64,000 nucleotides of DNA from an uncultured Oceanospirillaceae bacterium (lineage in GTDB: Bacteria > Pseudomonadota > Gammaproteobacteria > Pseudomonadales > Balneatricaceae), in NCBI GenBank assembly GCA_937136055.1, contig CAKZOD010000002.1, positions 1 through 64,000 of the forward strand. The letters are read 5' to 3'. Under the pieces are notes generated by a model. The model did not search any database. It was not told the DNA's origin and worked only from the letters and a program-made list of their open reading frames with translations. A program made the translations under genes and the position numbers. This document shows, piece after piece, positions 43,188 through 52,587 of the stretch (positions are counted from its first letter, which is position 1; each line of letters opens with the position of its first letter).

Positions 43188-44115
43188 TGGAATAACCCAT
43201 CACAATTTATTTGTGTACTACCTGCTACAACCATCCAAATTTACCAGCACATTAAGTGAAGCTTAATTATGAGCGTTAAAAGCTTTACGAAATATGAATA
43301 TAAATTCAGGTAATAGGTAGTTAAAGACTAAGCTTTCCAGTTTTTTAATTAAAATCCGTTATTTAGGCATTTAAAATTCACTAGACAATTGTGGAAATTG
43401 AGTGATCATACAATCGTTTAAAAGCTGCTTTCTGTGTACAAATAAAATGTTATAGGTTTTGCATCTTTAAGCTAATTTGTTTTCAAATCACTCATTAAGC
43501 TTGAAGATAACCTGCTATTTTTCCATACTTATTGTTGATAACGTGACACTTACTTTTAAGTGGAGTGCGCTAAAAATTTCCACTCTCTTTTGTAGAGGCG
43601 AGAATCATTCATTTGATTAATAGCTAGTTTCTGAAGCTCCAGCAACTCACTAATCCTTTAAACACCGATGTAAGAAACTGATTTCAATGTGTTAAATTTA
43701 AAAAAACAATTACTTTTTATGAACTTAAGAAATAACTGTTCTCTTAAGCTCCATCATCTCTCTTCGTTATTTCTAGCGCTTATTTCTCTTTAACGATAAT
43801 AAGTTAACTGAAGAATTATCCTTCCCCTTTACTTCCTTCTTGAAAAACTTAATATGTGTATTTGTAATTGAATACTTTTCAGATAAGACACTAAATCAAT
43901 TTTTATATGACTGAAATAGGACTAACAATATACTGTTATCCTTTTTGACCTACACAACTTTTTTTCAGCAAGTTACTTAATTTGCAACAAAGCTTAATAA
44001 AACAAATGGTCTTTTGAGGACTCAAAAACAATTTTATCTAAAATAAAACGGCTGTTTAATTTACGATAAAATATCAGTCTGTGCCTCCATTCAAAAAATC
44101 TCGATATTGATAACA
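43188..44115. other. Long AT-rich intergenic region without a recognised gene
   Basis: Over 900 bp between two minus-strand genes. Both strands were read: no frame of convincing length, no tRNA, no obvious repeat. A weak hairpin (AGTGGA / TCCACT) sits near 43558-43585, and one 50-codon start-less open frame crosses 43470-43620. It must hold the promoter of the cyclase and the end of the TDT transcript. It may contain a small RNA or gene debris, but I see no direct sign. Confidence 0.5.
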
Positions 44116-45090
44116 TTAAGTCGCATTTCTAGATTTACGAAAGAGAGACAGAGCCGCATTTAGCGGTAGCATGTTATAAAAGTTCAAATACCTAAGGGCA
44201 ACATAACTGACCACCGCGCAAGCGATGTAAAACTCAAACGTTGCTACGCTCTGTAACACTTCAATTAACGGGTCATTGTTCGCCAGTTCTGATAAGTAAC
44301 TACACGCTTTTGCCATGGCTGTAGCACTAATAACAAGAGGAAACGTAAACCCTGCAAAAGCTGGACTAAAAGGCAACCTCAGTAAAACAAATAACGCCAT
44401 ATAAACGAGCGCAGTCATCAATAACGCAAAACTAATTAATACTAGAACTAACAGCGTTGATGGCTGCTCTACAAAGGTTAAATAAGCCGCTAAACAAAGG
44501 TTCGGGGGCGCCGCCAAAATGGCGATTGTTGGTTTTGCTGCATCTGCCAATGGCAACAAAATTAACCGAAATAACATCACGGGTAATAATACAAAATACA
44601 TTGTTATTGCAAAGTTTAATAAAGACTGAGCAACATACGTACTTTCAGTGCCTGGGCATGTCAATGCAGCAACAGCTAAGCCTACAGGTGGTACAAACCA
44701 ACTCGGTACTACGTTTTGCATAGAAAAGCGTTGCAACTGCAATAAAGTAAAACTTATAAGCAGCACTATATGTAATACAACTGCAGCGTACCAAAGCCAT
44801 TGTGCAGCGTACTCCCAACCAACTGGTAACTGACTACTGATAATCATTGCTGTCATGGCAAAAGTTGGAATGATTGAACCGAGCACTGGGTGTGCTAATT
44901 CCTGCCATAAATGCTTAGGCAAACACACGAACTTTACAAAAACTAAGGTAATTAGAATGCTTGCAATAATAGGTGTTAAATATTGCTCTATGCCATAAAA
45001 ACTCAGTAGTTTACCGATACTAGCAATACCTAGTGCGAGCCCCGCTGCAGGTGTAGGCACTTGTGCGAGCTTACTTTTAATAACAGACAT
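44116..45090 (-). CDS. TDT-family transporter (TehA/SLAC1-like)
   Basis: Membrane protein of about 324 residues with ten hydrophobic segments, of the tellurite-resistance/dicarboxylate transporter family. Signatures include VPTPAAGLALGIASIGKL at the N-terminus, PVLGSIIPTFAMTAMIIS near residue 85, VPSWFVPPVGLAVAALTCPG near residue 140 and LPFSPAFAGFTFPLVISATAM near residue 250. The open frame extends to 45138, but the ATG at 45090 has AAGAG upstream and begins at the conserved part. It is divergent from a LysR regulator. Substrate (sulfite, malate, tellurite) undetermined. Confidence 0.88.
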   Translation of the reverse strand: MSVIKSKLAQVPTPAAGLALGIASIGKLLSFYGIEQYLTPIIASILITLVFVKFVCLPKHLWQELAHPVLGSIIPTFAMTAMIISSQLPVGWEYAAQWLWYAAVVLHIVLLISFTLLQLQRFSMQNVVPSWFVPPVGLAVAALTCPGTESTYVAQSLLNFAITMYFVLLPVMLFRLILLPLADAAKPTIAILAAPPNLCLAAYLTFVEQPSTLLVLVLISFALLMTALVYMALFVLLRLPFSPAFAGFTFPLVISATAMAKACSYLSELANNDPLIEVLQSVATFEFYIACAVVSYVALRYLNFYNMLPLNAALSLFRKSRNAT

Positions 45091-45245
45091 ATTATTACTC
45101 TTATCCAGTGACTTGAAGGTTCGATTGAAAGGCAACATATTTTAAAACTGCTGATAGCGTTCAAAAATTACTGCTTCACAATGTTTAATGTCACTAGTTT
45201 ATTCCTAAACAATACTGTTAATATATCTAAACATTTTTTACATAT

Positions 45246-45264
45246 AGTTAAATTTTATTTAACT
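45246..45264. promoter_or_regulatory. LysR-type operator candidate
   Basis: Perfect 19-bp palindrome AGTTAAA-tttta-TTTAACT, containing the T-N11-A core of LysR sites. It is placed 35 bp before the LysR start and in the spacer shared with the divergent transporter. Confidence 0.6.
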
Positions 45265-45298
45265 TTATATCTTTTATTCTTGTAAACAAAAACGGGGA

Positions 45299-46231
45299 AT
45301 GACTATCGAGCTCTCATCTACAATTACGCTAAAGCAATTGCATGTGTTTTGTGCGGTAGCCAATTGCGGCTCTATCACCCTTGCCGCTGATAAATTATTT
45401 GTCACCAAAGCGGCTGTATCAATTGCTTTGAATACTCTTGAGCAGCAGCTTGGTCAGCCCTTATTTGATCGCATCAAAAACCGCTTAGTGCTCAACACTC
45501 AAGGCTTAACATTACTTCCATTAGCTGATGAGCTATTACAGCGAATGAATCGGATTGGAACCTTATTCTCCGAAAACAAGTTTGCAGGCACATTGAATAT
45601 TGGTGCCAGCGTCACTATTGGCAACCATTTATTACCCAATATGTTGGCAGGGTTTCTCGGTGAAGTGGATTGTCAGCGCCCCCTGCTCAAAATCGAAAAC
45701 ACCGCTTGTTTAGCTGCGGACCTACTCGCCTATCAACTCGATATCGCATTTGTCGAAGGCCATATATACGATGATGCCCTTGAAGTTATTCCTTGGTTAA
45801 ATGATGAAATGCACATTATTGCCAGTACTCATACTCGCTTACCTTCCCGTCTGACGACAAAGCTGCATAATCATGAATACATAAAAAACGATGAACTTGA
45901 AGATTTGCCTTGGGTTTTACGAGAAGTAAATTCAGGCACCCGTGAGCAGTTTAACCAGCAACTCGCCCCCCATATTCACAAATGGCGAATTGGTCTGGAG
46001 CTAAATTCAAACGAAGCGGTGGTTAATGCAGTCGCCGCTGGTATAGGATTAGGCTTTATGTCAAATTTATCAGTCGCTGATGCGGTTGATAATGGCCGCT
46101 TGATAGCACTTAAAAGGCAGCAACCTTGCACCCGCCAACTATCAATTGTATTACTAAAAAACCGCTACATTAGCCCTTTACTGCAGTGTTTTATTGAATA
46201 CAGTAAAAACTGGCAACCTGCTCTCGATTAA
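45299..46231 (+). CDS. LysR family transcriptional regulator
   Basis: A 310-residue regulator. The N-terminal helix-turn-helix (LKQLHVFCAVANCGSITLAADKLFVTKAAVSIALNTLEQQLGQPLF in parts) precedes a periplasmic-binding-fold effector domain (about residues 95-300). It is divergent from the TDT transporter 208 bp away and probably controls it in response to that substrate. The family is certain, the effector unknown. Confidence 0.94.
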   Translation: MTIELSSTITLKQLHVFCAVANCGSITLAADKLFVTKAAVSIALNTLEQQLGQPLFDRIKNRLVLNTQGLTLLPLADELLQRMNRIGTLFSENKFAGTLNIGASVTIGNHLLPNMLAGFLGEVDCQRPLLKIENTACLAADLLAYQLDIAFVEGHIYDDALEVIPWLNDEMHIIASTHTRLPSRLTTKLHNHEYIKNDELEDLPWVLREVNSGTREQFNQQLAPHIHKWRIGLELNSNEAVVNAVAAGIGLGFMSNLSVADAVDNGRLIALKRQQPCTRQLSIVLLKNRYISPLLQCFIEYSKNWQPALD

Positions 46232-46340
46232 TGATTACATATAGTGAAATTATTATTACAATAATCACAATTTAATACTCTTATTCATTTAAGCTTAGGG
46301 ATGTTATCTCGTTTAGATTGCTTAAATAGAAGGAATTTTG

Positions 46341-46736
46341 ATGACATCAGATCAAGGCTTGCAGCGCCTATCAATTGAAAATAATTTGCTCATAATAGAA
46401 GGCCGAGGTGCATGGCGATTAAGTGATATCACGCGAAGCCATACACAATTGAGCAAAGATTTAGAAACCCTCCATAGTAGTACTTGGGGCGTTCTGTTAT
46501 TACTCAAAGGAGATTCGATTATTATTCCAGAGGCGAGGGAGCGATTAATCGAGATAGTCAAGGTAGATAAAACGAAGGGCAGAAAAGCGACCGCCTTAGT
46601 GTTAACTGATTGCTCTGTTCCAAATCTTGTGGCTGCACATTTAAATGACCTTTACAGCAATGCGGGGGATGAGTTTGAGGAGTTCACTGACATTGATAGC
46701 GCAAAAAAATGGCTAAACGAAAAAATACGCTGTTAG
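46341..46736 (+). CDS. STAS/SpoIIAA-like small protein
   Basis: A 131-residue soluble protein. Alternating strands and helices (NLLIIEGRGAWRLSDI, WGVLLLLKGDSIIIPEARERL, ATALVLTDC) and the end of about IDSAKKWLNEKI resemble STAS/SpoIIAA-like folds, but the match is by shape only. The frame opens at a TTG (46338); the ATG at 46341 lies seven bases after AAGGA and is used. It stands between the LysR gene and a convergent MTHFR gene. Function unknown. Confidence 0.65.
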   Translation: MTSDQGLQRLSIENNLLIIEGRGAWRLSDITRSHTQLSKDLETLHSSTWGVLLLLKGDSIIIPEARERLIEIVKVDKTKGRKATALVLTDCSVPNLVAAHLNDLYSNAGDEFEEFTDIDSAKKWLNEKIRC

Positions 46737-46757
46737 TTATATTTCATTTAAAACGGC

Positions 46758-46780
46758 TACCCATTCTGAACGAATGGGTA
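46758..46780. terminator. Hairpin between convergent genes
   Basis: Perfect 9-bp stem TACCCATTC / GAATGGGTA with a five-base loop, between the STAS-like gene and the convergent MTHFR gene. There is no strong T-run on either side. Confidence 0.5.
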
Positions 46781-46811
46781 ACTTGAAATCCAGTGTCTAG
46801 TAATCGGTTAT

Positions 46812-47714
46812 TTAATCGATTTTGTTAATCGTATCGAAACCACCTTTTTTGTTCATAACAATTCGTCCATCTGCCACTTCATAACTCCACTGAGCAGTAC
46901 GACGCAAGCCTCCTAATGGGTACATATGTACACCAGTGATACCACAATTAGGATCAGTTGCTTGGTAATCCGCTAACTGCATAATTTGTGTATCTGGTGC
47001 ATTGACTACCAGCAACTTTGTGATATTTCTTGCCTGTTTCGTTAACACTTTCATTGAAGCACCAACGCCACAATGGGTTGCGTGCATAATCAACGATTTA
47101 AGCGTTGCCAAACCTGGCACTCCAATATGAATTGGAAGTTTATTTCCTTCAGATTGTAAAAATTTATCCCAGGCAATAATCGGTGCAACATCAAAGGCAA
47201 ATTGGGTTACCATATACATATCAGTGCCGGTTTCTTGTGCATAGGCATTTTTCCAGCGCATAGCATCTAAAATAGCGCTATCTGGCATGTCTGGGCTACC
47301 TTCAGGATGCCCTGCTACTGCAATCTTCTTAATGCCATGCTTTTCAAACAAGCCTGTTTGTAGCAATTGCATTGAATCATTAAAATTACCTAATGGCTTG
47401 TCAACAGCACCTGCAATAGCCAGCACCCAATCAACGCCTGCCTCCCCTACTACTCGCTTGATGTTTTCTTCAAGTACTTGCTCATTTGTAATACTGCGCG
47501 CTGCAAAATGTGGTACAGGAATAAAACCTTCTTTACGTAAACGCACCGCTACATCAACGGTGTCGTTAAAATCAGAACCGGGTAAAAAAGTAATATAAAC
47601 AACAGTGCCTTCACGCAAATGCTCGCGAAAATCTGCAACTTTAGCTGCCCCTGCCGGTGTTGTTTCAGCTGTAAAGCCTTGAATGAAGTTTTGAATAATT
47701 TCAGGATTGGACAT
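46812..47714 (-). CDS. Methylenetetrahydrofolate reductase family protein
   Basis: A 300-residue TIM-barrel flavoenzyme family member. Segments seen are TVVYITFLPGSDFNDTVDVAVRLRKEGF (parts), HFAARSITNEQVLEENIKRV near residue 70, KIAVAGHPEGSPDMP near residue 135, VTQFAFD near residue 170 and IHIGVPGLATLKSLIMHATHCGVG near residue 195. Such stand-alone MTHFR-like enzymes act in folate one-carbon metabolism, including demethylation of methylated amines in marine bacteria. No metE, metH or methylamine genes are adjacent, so the role is not fixed. Confidence 0.87.
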   Translation of the reverse strand: MSNPEIIQNFIQGFTAETTPAGAAKVADFREHLREGTVVYITFLPGSDFNDTVDVAVRLRKEGFIPVPHFAARSITNEQVLEENIKRVVGEAGVDWVLAIAGAVDKPLGNFNDSMQLLQTGLFEKHGIKKIAVAGHPEGSPDMPDSAILDAMRWKNAYAQETGTDMYMVTQFAFDVAPIIAWDKFLQSEGNKLPIHIGVPGLATLKSLIMHATHCGVGASMKVLTKQARNITKLLVVNAPDTQIMQLADYQATDPNCGITGVHMYPLGGLRRTAQWSYEVADGRIVMNKKGGFDTINKID

Positions 47715-48048
47715 AATGCTTCTACCTTAACCTGTATGCAATGAAACGCACATAGCGCCACTAAAACATTGAATGATTGCAACTAATTAGGCCGTTTTAA
47801 GAAAATTAACACAGCCAACTTACACAGTTACAGTGAGATTTATGAGGCTAGTATCTGCTTTAACGAGAACAATTAATTACCTAAAGACGTCAATAAAGCA
47901 CCAAAATACGGCATTGAATGATGAAGAATATAACTTGAATCACAGGCTCAATTACCTGTGTTTAATGCGCATAGCATTAGCGGGCTATTGTTTATCTGTC
48001 AGTGCAAAATGCAACAAAAGTTGACACTACTAAAACAGAGGTTAACTG
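47715..48048. other. Intergenic region between MTHFR and the HNOBA gene
   Basis: Carries the MTHFR promoter region and the end of the H-NOX transcript. A small hairpin CACAGG / CCTGTG lies at 47941-47960. A 63-codon plus-strand open frame (47833-48024) has no ribosome binding site and was not called. Confidence 0.5.
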
Positions 48049-50244
48049 CTAAGACAGACCTGGCAATAGTGCTTTTTCATCGAGTGGCTTTCCATCATTT
48101 AACATAGTTTGTTCATCAATCGCTGTGCCATGTAAAAAACCTTGAGAGTAGTGACAGCCAAGATCCGTTAAAAATTGTTGCTGTAATGGCGTTTCAATCC
48201 CCTCAGCTAAAACTTTTAAATTCATTGCTTTAGCAATCCCAATGATAGATTTAACCATAGGTGCATCTTCACGCAACTGATCAATACGATAGATAAAAGA
48301 GCGATCTATTTTGATAACATCCAATGGCAGCTGATCTAGATAACTTAACGACGAGTACCCCGTGCCGAAGTCATCTAACGCGATAGTAAAACCTAACTTT
48401 TTTAGCTCTGTCATTAATATAATGGCTTGATCAATATCTCTTATCAAAGCTGTTTCAGTTATTTCTAGAACAATCTGTTCAGCTTGAAGTGCATAAAGCG
48501 CCAAAAAATCAGTCAAATCCTGAACAAGCGCATTGTCATACAACTGGTAAGCTGAGATATTCAGCGCTATTGTCCATTGTTTATCAGGATTATTTTGCAT
48601 TATCTCTGACCAAGTACTCATAGCACGTCGCAATAACATTTTACCTAATATCACCATTAATCCATGATCTTCAGCCACTTTGATAAAGGACTCAGGAGAA
48701 ACAGAGCCTTTCGTTGGATGATGCCATCTTGCAAGCGCTTCAAAACCTGAGATTTTACCTGTTTCATTGTTAACAACTGGCTGATAAGCCAATGATAGTT
48801 GATCATCACGTATGGCTATTAATAGCTCATCACGCAATACGAGCATCTGTTGATATCTCTCGTACATACCTTCTTGGTAGATCGCATAGGTATCTTTACC
48901 AGAGCGTTTAGCATGATACATGGCAAGATCTGCTTGCTTTCTAAACAGCTCTAATGAGAAAGCCTCTCCTTTTACAAACGCTATCCCAATACTGCATCCA
49001 CAATGGAATTCATTATTTTGAAACTCAATCAACTCTTCACAATCTTTGATTATCTGTTGAGCCACTTTAATCATCTGCTCTTTTGAGACTGTCTCAGGGA
49101 AAAATATAGCAAACTCATCACCTCCTAAACGAGAAACCACATCGTCATTGTGAGTATTGTTGCGTAAAACCTGAGAAATTCTTTGTAGTGCAAAATCACC
49201 CGCTAGGTGCCCGTAGGTATCATTAATCGCTTTAAAATCATCAAGATCAATAATCATAAAGGTGTATAACGCAGCGCTATCTGAAGGCTGCCCAGTGAGG
49301 CTTTCTATTCTTTCAAAAAAGTAAGAGCGATTGAGCAGATTGGTTAGAGAGTCGTAATTAGCTCGCTTTTCTAACTGCAAGTGCAACTTATATTGCTTGG
49401 TTACATCATTGGCTAGTAATAAATAATTTTGATGTAAGGTGCGTGCTAATCGTGCATCGAAATAATGCTTTTCTCCGTTATTATCCACTTCAAACCGAAA
49501 CTTCACTATTGCGTTAGAGGCAGCCACTGAAGATGCTGCAGTGTGAAGAGACTCTCCTAAGAAATCGAATTGAGAGTAAACATCTTTTCCTATATAAGCT
49601 TGCTGATCAAGAATATTAGGTAGTGCAGAAGACGCTTTAAAATCTAAAATAAAGCCATTCTCTTTAAACCGCACTTTCAAGTCATTTGCGATATCGAGCT
49701 CAAACGCTAACTCAGCTTGTAATGCCTCTAACTTAGTATTTTCTTCTATACTCTGTTGTAACGATGCAACCATTCTTTCACTATCAGATACGATAGTGGC
49801 TTGCGCTTGTAACATAAAAAGATGATCTAAAGTTGAATCATGTTGCGCAAAATCACTCGCCGTCAAACCCAGTTCTTTAAGCTGTTTCACACTGCTAATT
49901 GAAGGAGAGCCAACAAAGACAAGGCTATCAAGATGTTGAGAAACGACTATTTGCCCTCGAAGGTTAAGTCGACCATTGAGCAACCAATTATGCAGTGCAT
50001 GGGAGCGCTCGAAAATTGATTGATAGCACATGGGAATGCGGGGATTTTTGATGGTAAAAAAATCAAGCAAGGATGCACCTGGCACAAGGTTTGGCTCAAT
50101 TTTTAGCAGCGAAGTGCCACAGCGCAATACACGTAAAAACTCATCAAATGAGAGATGAAATGGGAAGAGTGAATTTAGATCATCACCCTCACTAAATTCC
50201 TGTGGCGCTTTTAACAAAGACGTTTCACTGGTTTTATCCATCAT
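48049..50244 (-). CDS. HNOBA-GGDEF-EAL bifunctional c-di-GMP enzyme
   Basis: A 731-residue signalling enzyme. Residues about 20-175 form an HNOBA (H-NOX-associated) domain with FPFHLSFDEFLRVLRCG, followed by a coiled-coil linker. A PAS-like stretch covers about 180-280. The GGDEF domain (about 290-450) has SRLGGDEFAIFF but no RxxD inhibition site (HNDD in its place). The EAL domain (about 460-710) keeps GFEALARWHH, EITETALI, DDFGTGYSSL, KIDRSF and LAEGIET, so phosphodiesterase activity is expected. It follows the H-NOX gene by 12 bp and is probably controlled by NO through it. Confidence 0.93.
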   Translation of the reverse strand: MMDKTSETSLLKAPQEFSEGDDLNSLFPFHLSFDEFLRVLRCGTSLLKIEPNLVPGASLLDFFTIKNPRIPMCYQSIFERSHALHNWLLNGRLNLRGQIVVSQHLDSLVFVGSPSISSVKQLKELGLTASDFAQHDSTLDHLFMLQAQATIVSDSERMVASLQQSIEENTKLEALQAELAFELDIANDLKVRFKENGFILDFKASSALPNILDQQAYIGKDVYSQFDFLGESLHTAASSVAASNAIVKFRFEVDNNGEKHYFDARLARTLHQNYLLLANDVTKQYKLHLQLEKRANYDSLTNLLNRSYFFERIESLTGQPSDSAALYTFMIIDLDDFKAINDTYGHLAGDFALQRISQVLRNNTHNDDVVSRLGGDEFAIFFPETVSKEQMIKVAQQIIKDCEELIEFQNNEFHCGCSIGIAFVKGEAFSLELFRKQADLAMYHAKRSGKDTYAIYQEGMYERYQQMLVLRDELLIAIRDDQLSLAYQPVVNNETGKISGFEALARWHHPTKGSVSPESFIKVAEDHGLMVILGKMLLRRAMSTWSEIMQNNPDKQWTIALNISAYQLYDNALVQDLTDFLALYALQAEQIVLEITETALIRDIDQAIILMTELKKLGFTIALDDFGTGYSSLSYLDQLPLDVIKIDRSFIYRIDQLREDAPMVKSIIGIAKAMNLKVLAEGIETPLQQQFLTDLGCHYSQGFLHGTAIDEQTMLNDGKPLDEKALLPGLS

Positions 50245-50256
50245 ATCATCCGATAT

Positions 50257-50799
50257 TTAAAGATAGTGAATCTCAAACGTATCAAAGCCTTTGGCTGCTT
50301 TTGTTTGAACATGAGCGACTGTTATGTCCACAGCAAACATCTCTCCAAGCCCTTCTAGCAAACCTATAACCATAGGTGCGAAACCCTCTCTGTCAGAGAA
50401 ATAGTGTATTTGCAGGGTCTTGTCATCAGTTTCTATACATTCGAATGAAGGTGGATTTAGCTCTGGCATAGTAGAAGCTATACGCGAATGCATAGTATCA
50501 AGGTTTTCAATAAACTCTCGTAAATTGCTCCCTGAAATTTCTAGCAAATCACCATAGCCCTCTTTCGCCGTAAACAATATCCAATGCTTACCGAACTGTC
50601 GCAGTAATTCATCCGCCGGTATTGCAAAAATTTCACTAGCTGAATCAACTAGCTTGTAGGTGAGCTCATCCGGATATACTTTCATACTAATAAAAGTAGG
50701 AATATCAACGCCTGCTTTTAGTTTGATTGCATCCCAAACATCCGTGCCACCGACTTTAATGGCCATTTCTTCAATTGCTTTATTGACCAAACCGTACAT
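50257..50799 (-). CDS. H-NOX heme nitric-oxide sensor
   Basis: A 180-residue heme-binding NO sensor. The axial histidine is H104 in LDTMHSRI, and the conserved heme-propionate motif YxSxR is Y133-F-S135-D-R137. The N-terminal MYGLVNKAIEEM is typical of bacterial H-NOX, and no tyrosine is obvious for oxygen binding, in line with NO selectivity (inference). It is cotranscribed with the HNOBA-GGDEF-EAL gene, a pairing known to link NO to biofilm control. Confidence 0.95.
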   Translation of the reverse strand: MYGLVNKAIEEMAIKVGGTDVWDAIKLKAGVDIPTFISMKVYPDELTYKLVDSASEIFAIPADELLRQFGKHWILFTAKEGYGDLLEISGSNLREFIENLDTMHSRIASTMPELNPPSFECIETDDKTLQIHYFSDREGFAPMVIGLLEGLGEMFAVDITVAHVQTKAAKGFDTFEIHYL

Positions 50800-51207
50800 A
50801 GCATTCCCTTAAATCTGATTTCATACTATCACTATAGTATTCATATCAGTTTTTTCATACTGTTAAGGTTCTATTTAACAATCTTTTAAAGCTTTAAAGT
50901 GCTCTTTTTTATGAGGGTTGAAAATATTGAAATGCGAATTCTTTTTACACATCTCAGGCAGATAAAGTATTCGTCATTTCAACGCATGTAGCTTTTTTAC
51001 GAAACTAGCTCTATACGCCTTACAATGTTTTAGTTTGGCGATAATTGTCCTGCCAAGCTATGCAATGGCGCTATGAGGTAAGAACGCGCTATTATGATTA
51101 GCCACAAGCAGTATATAAACTAACCACTTACGCAATACTTTTTCTATCTTAACTTTCCTAGCTTGTCGTTTAATGGCAAATAAAAGCTAACCTGTTAGTA
51201 AGCGCGT
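50800..51207. other. Intergenic region upstream of the H-NOX gene
   Basis: Contains the H-NOX promoter region and the dyad described separately. The rest, to the end of the GAF-GGDEF gene, is AT-rich with short inverted repeats but no open frame or RNA that I can recognise. Confidence 0.5.
50822..50839. promoter_or_regulatory. Dyad upstream of the H-NOX operon
   Basis: Perfect inverted repeat ATACTAT-cact-ATAGTAT, 24 bp before the H-NOX start codon, with a further CATACTGT half-like site about 35 bp away. It does not match the usual NsrR or NorR consensus that I know. Confidence 0.45.
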
Positions 51208-52182
51208 TTAACGCTTTTCTTTCTTTTTAACCAACATTGCCTCATCGGCAATTTTAACAACATCATTGATATCTAAGCTTAGATCCACATAGCTATATCC
51301 TGCAGAAACGCTAAACTCGGGCAAGTTTAAAGAGATTTGCTTGTGCGATAAACATTGCTTAAACCGATCTTGAATCATACTCGGCTCTTCTTCACTACTC
51401 ACACTAAACAAAGCGACAAACTCATCACCGCCAATTCTGCCTATTACATCCGTATTGCGAACAGTTTCCTGCAATGCTTGACCGACTATTTTTAGCACTT
51501 GATCGCCCACCGAATGCCCGAACTTATCGTTAATTTCTTTAAATGAATCAATATCGAAGTACAGTATTCCTAAAGAGCTTTTAACTCGTTTTGCGAGAAT
51601 CAAACGCTGTTCTGCTAATATTTCAAACCCTCGGCGGTTATGAATACCGGTCAAAGTATCTGTTATCGCGAGCTTTTGTGCCTGATGATACATTTCAATC
51701 AGTGATAAATCTGACTCTAGGATATCTTTTAATTGATGTATGAGATCCAAATAAGTTTGATCATAGCTCGTTTCCCGATAATCCATCACACAAAATGTAC
51801 CGAACGTTTTTCCGTTTGGCCAAAATACAGGCACCCCAAGATATGAAACAAAACCATCACTGTGAACCTCAGGATTCGTATCCCAATAAGGGTCACTTGG
51901 TGCATTAGAGACATAAAGTGGCTCTTTTCTTTCCACTATTTTGCGGCAAAAAATATTCACATCCGGTTCAATTAATGTCCCACTTGGATATGGATTTGAA
52001 GACTGATCGCTAGACACTGTCACTTGAAAACCACAACCTGTGTGCTGCACTAAAAAACCTGCAGGCGCATCAAAAAGCTTCGCGAGCAAGTCCACTGTTT
52101 GCTGCCATTTATTCAGTGAAATTAGATTATCGGTACTATCCAGTAACCAGTTTTCAGTATCAAAACCTGATGACGTTTTCAT
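51208..52182 (-). CDS. GAF-GGDEF diguanylate cyclase (paralogue)
   Basis: A 324-residue soluble cyclase. The GAF domain (about 25-160) contains YLGVPVFWPNGKTFGTFCVMDYR. The GGDEF domain has IGRIGGDEFVALF with an inhibition site RNTD five residues upstream. The same WQQTVDLLAKLFDAPAGFLVQ opening as the 42.2-kb protein marks the two as paralogues. It is transcribed away from the following chemoreceptor, so the 405-bp gap between them holds both promoters. Confidence 0.92.
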   Translation of the reverse strand: MKTSSGFDTENWLLDSTDNLISLNKWQQTVDLLAKLFDAPAGFLVQHTGCGFQVTVSSDQSSNPYPSGTLIEPDVNIFCRKIVERKEPLYVSNAPSDPYWDTNPEVHSDGFVSYLGVPVFWPNGKTFGTFCVMDYRETSYDQTYLDLIHQLKDILESDLSLIEMYHQAQKLAITDTLTGIHNRRGFEILAEQRLILAKRVKSSLGILYFDIDSFKEINDKFGHSVGDQVLKIVGQALQETVRNTDVIGRIGGDEFVALFSVSSEEEPSMIQDRFKQCLSHKQISLNLPEFSVSAGYSYVDLSLDINDVVKIADEAMLVKKKEKR

Positions 52183-52587
52183 CTTTAACTCCTTAAGTCA
52201 GATTTTATTATAACATTTTTGTCCAAAAGGTAGATTAAACATCTGATTTTTCGCGTAAAAAGCAGCTTTGAATTGATCCAAGTAGACTTATACTCTTTCA
52301 ACCCGCTTGCACTATTGAGTGATCAACTTCATCTATAATCTTTCATTTCGCCAATAGCTCACTAAAATTCATCCAGATAGCAAGGTTTAACTGTAATTTA
52401 GAAATTAGTGCAGTTTCTTAAATCTTGTCTAGACTTCAATGAAACCTTCATAAATTTAGGGGTTATCAAGGCACATTCACTTTTAGTTATGTTCCCCAGT
52501 ACTCAAGGAAACTGCTGTTAGCTAATCAAAAGAGTTATTACGTTGCCTGTGTGTTCAAACCACAGATCTCGTTTGGGAGAGCTAGAA
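52183..52587. other. Divergent promoter region
   Basis: Separates the minus-strand GAF-GGDEF gene from the plus-strand chemoreceptor. No gene or repeat seen. I looked for a c-di-GMP riboswitch and did not find one. A TTG-initiated 15-codon extension of the chemoreceptor is possible but lacks a ribosome binding site. Confidence 0.5.

Noticed and set aside
47833..48024. 63-codon plus-strand frame
   Set aside because: No ribosome binding site and no conserved-looking pattern.
52440..52587. Possible c-di-GMP (GEMM) riboswitch upstream of the chemoreceptor
   Set aside because: The conserved GEMM sequence motifs are absent on reading both strands.
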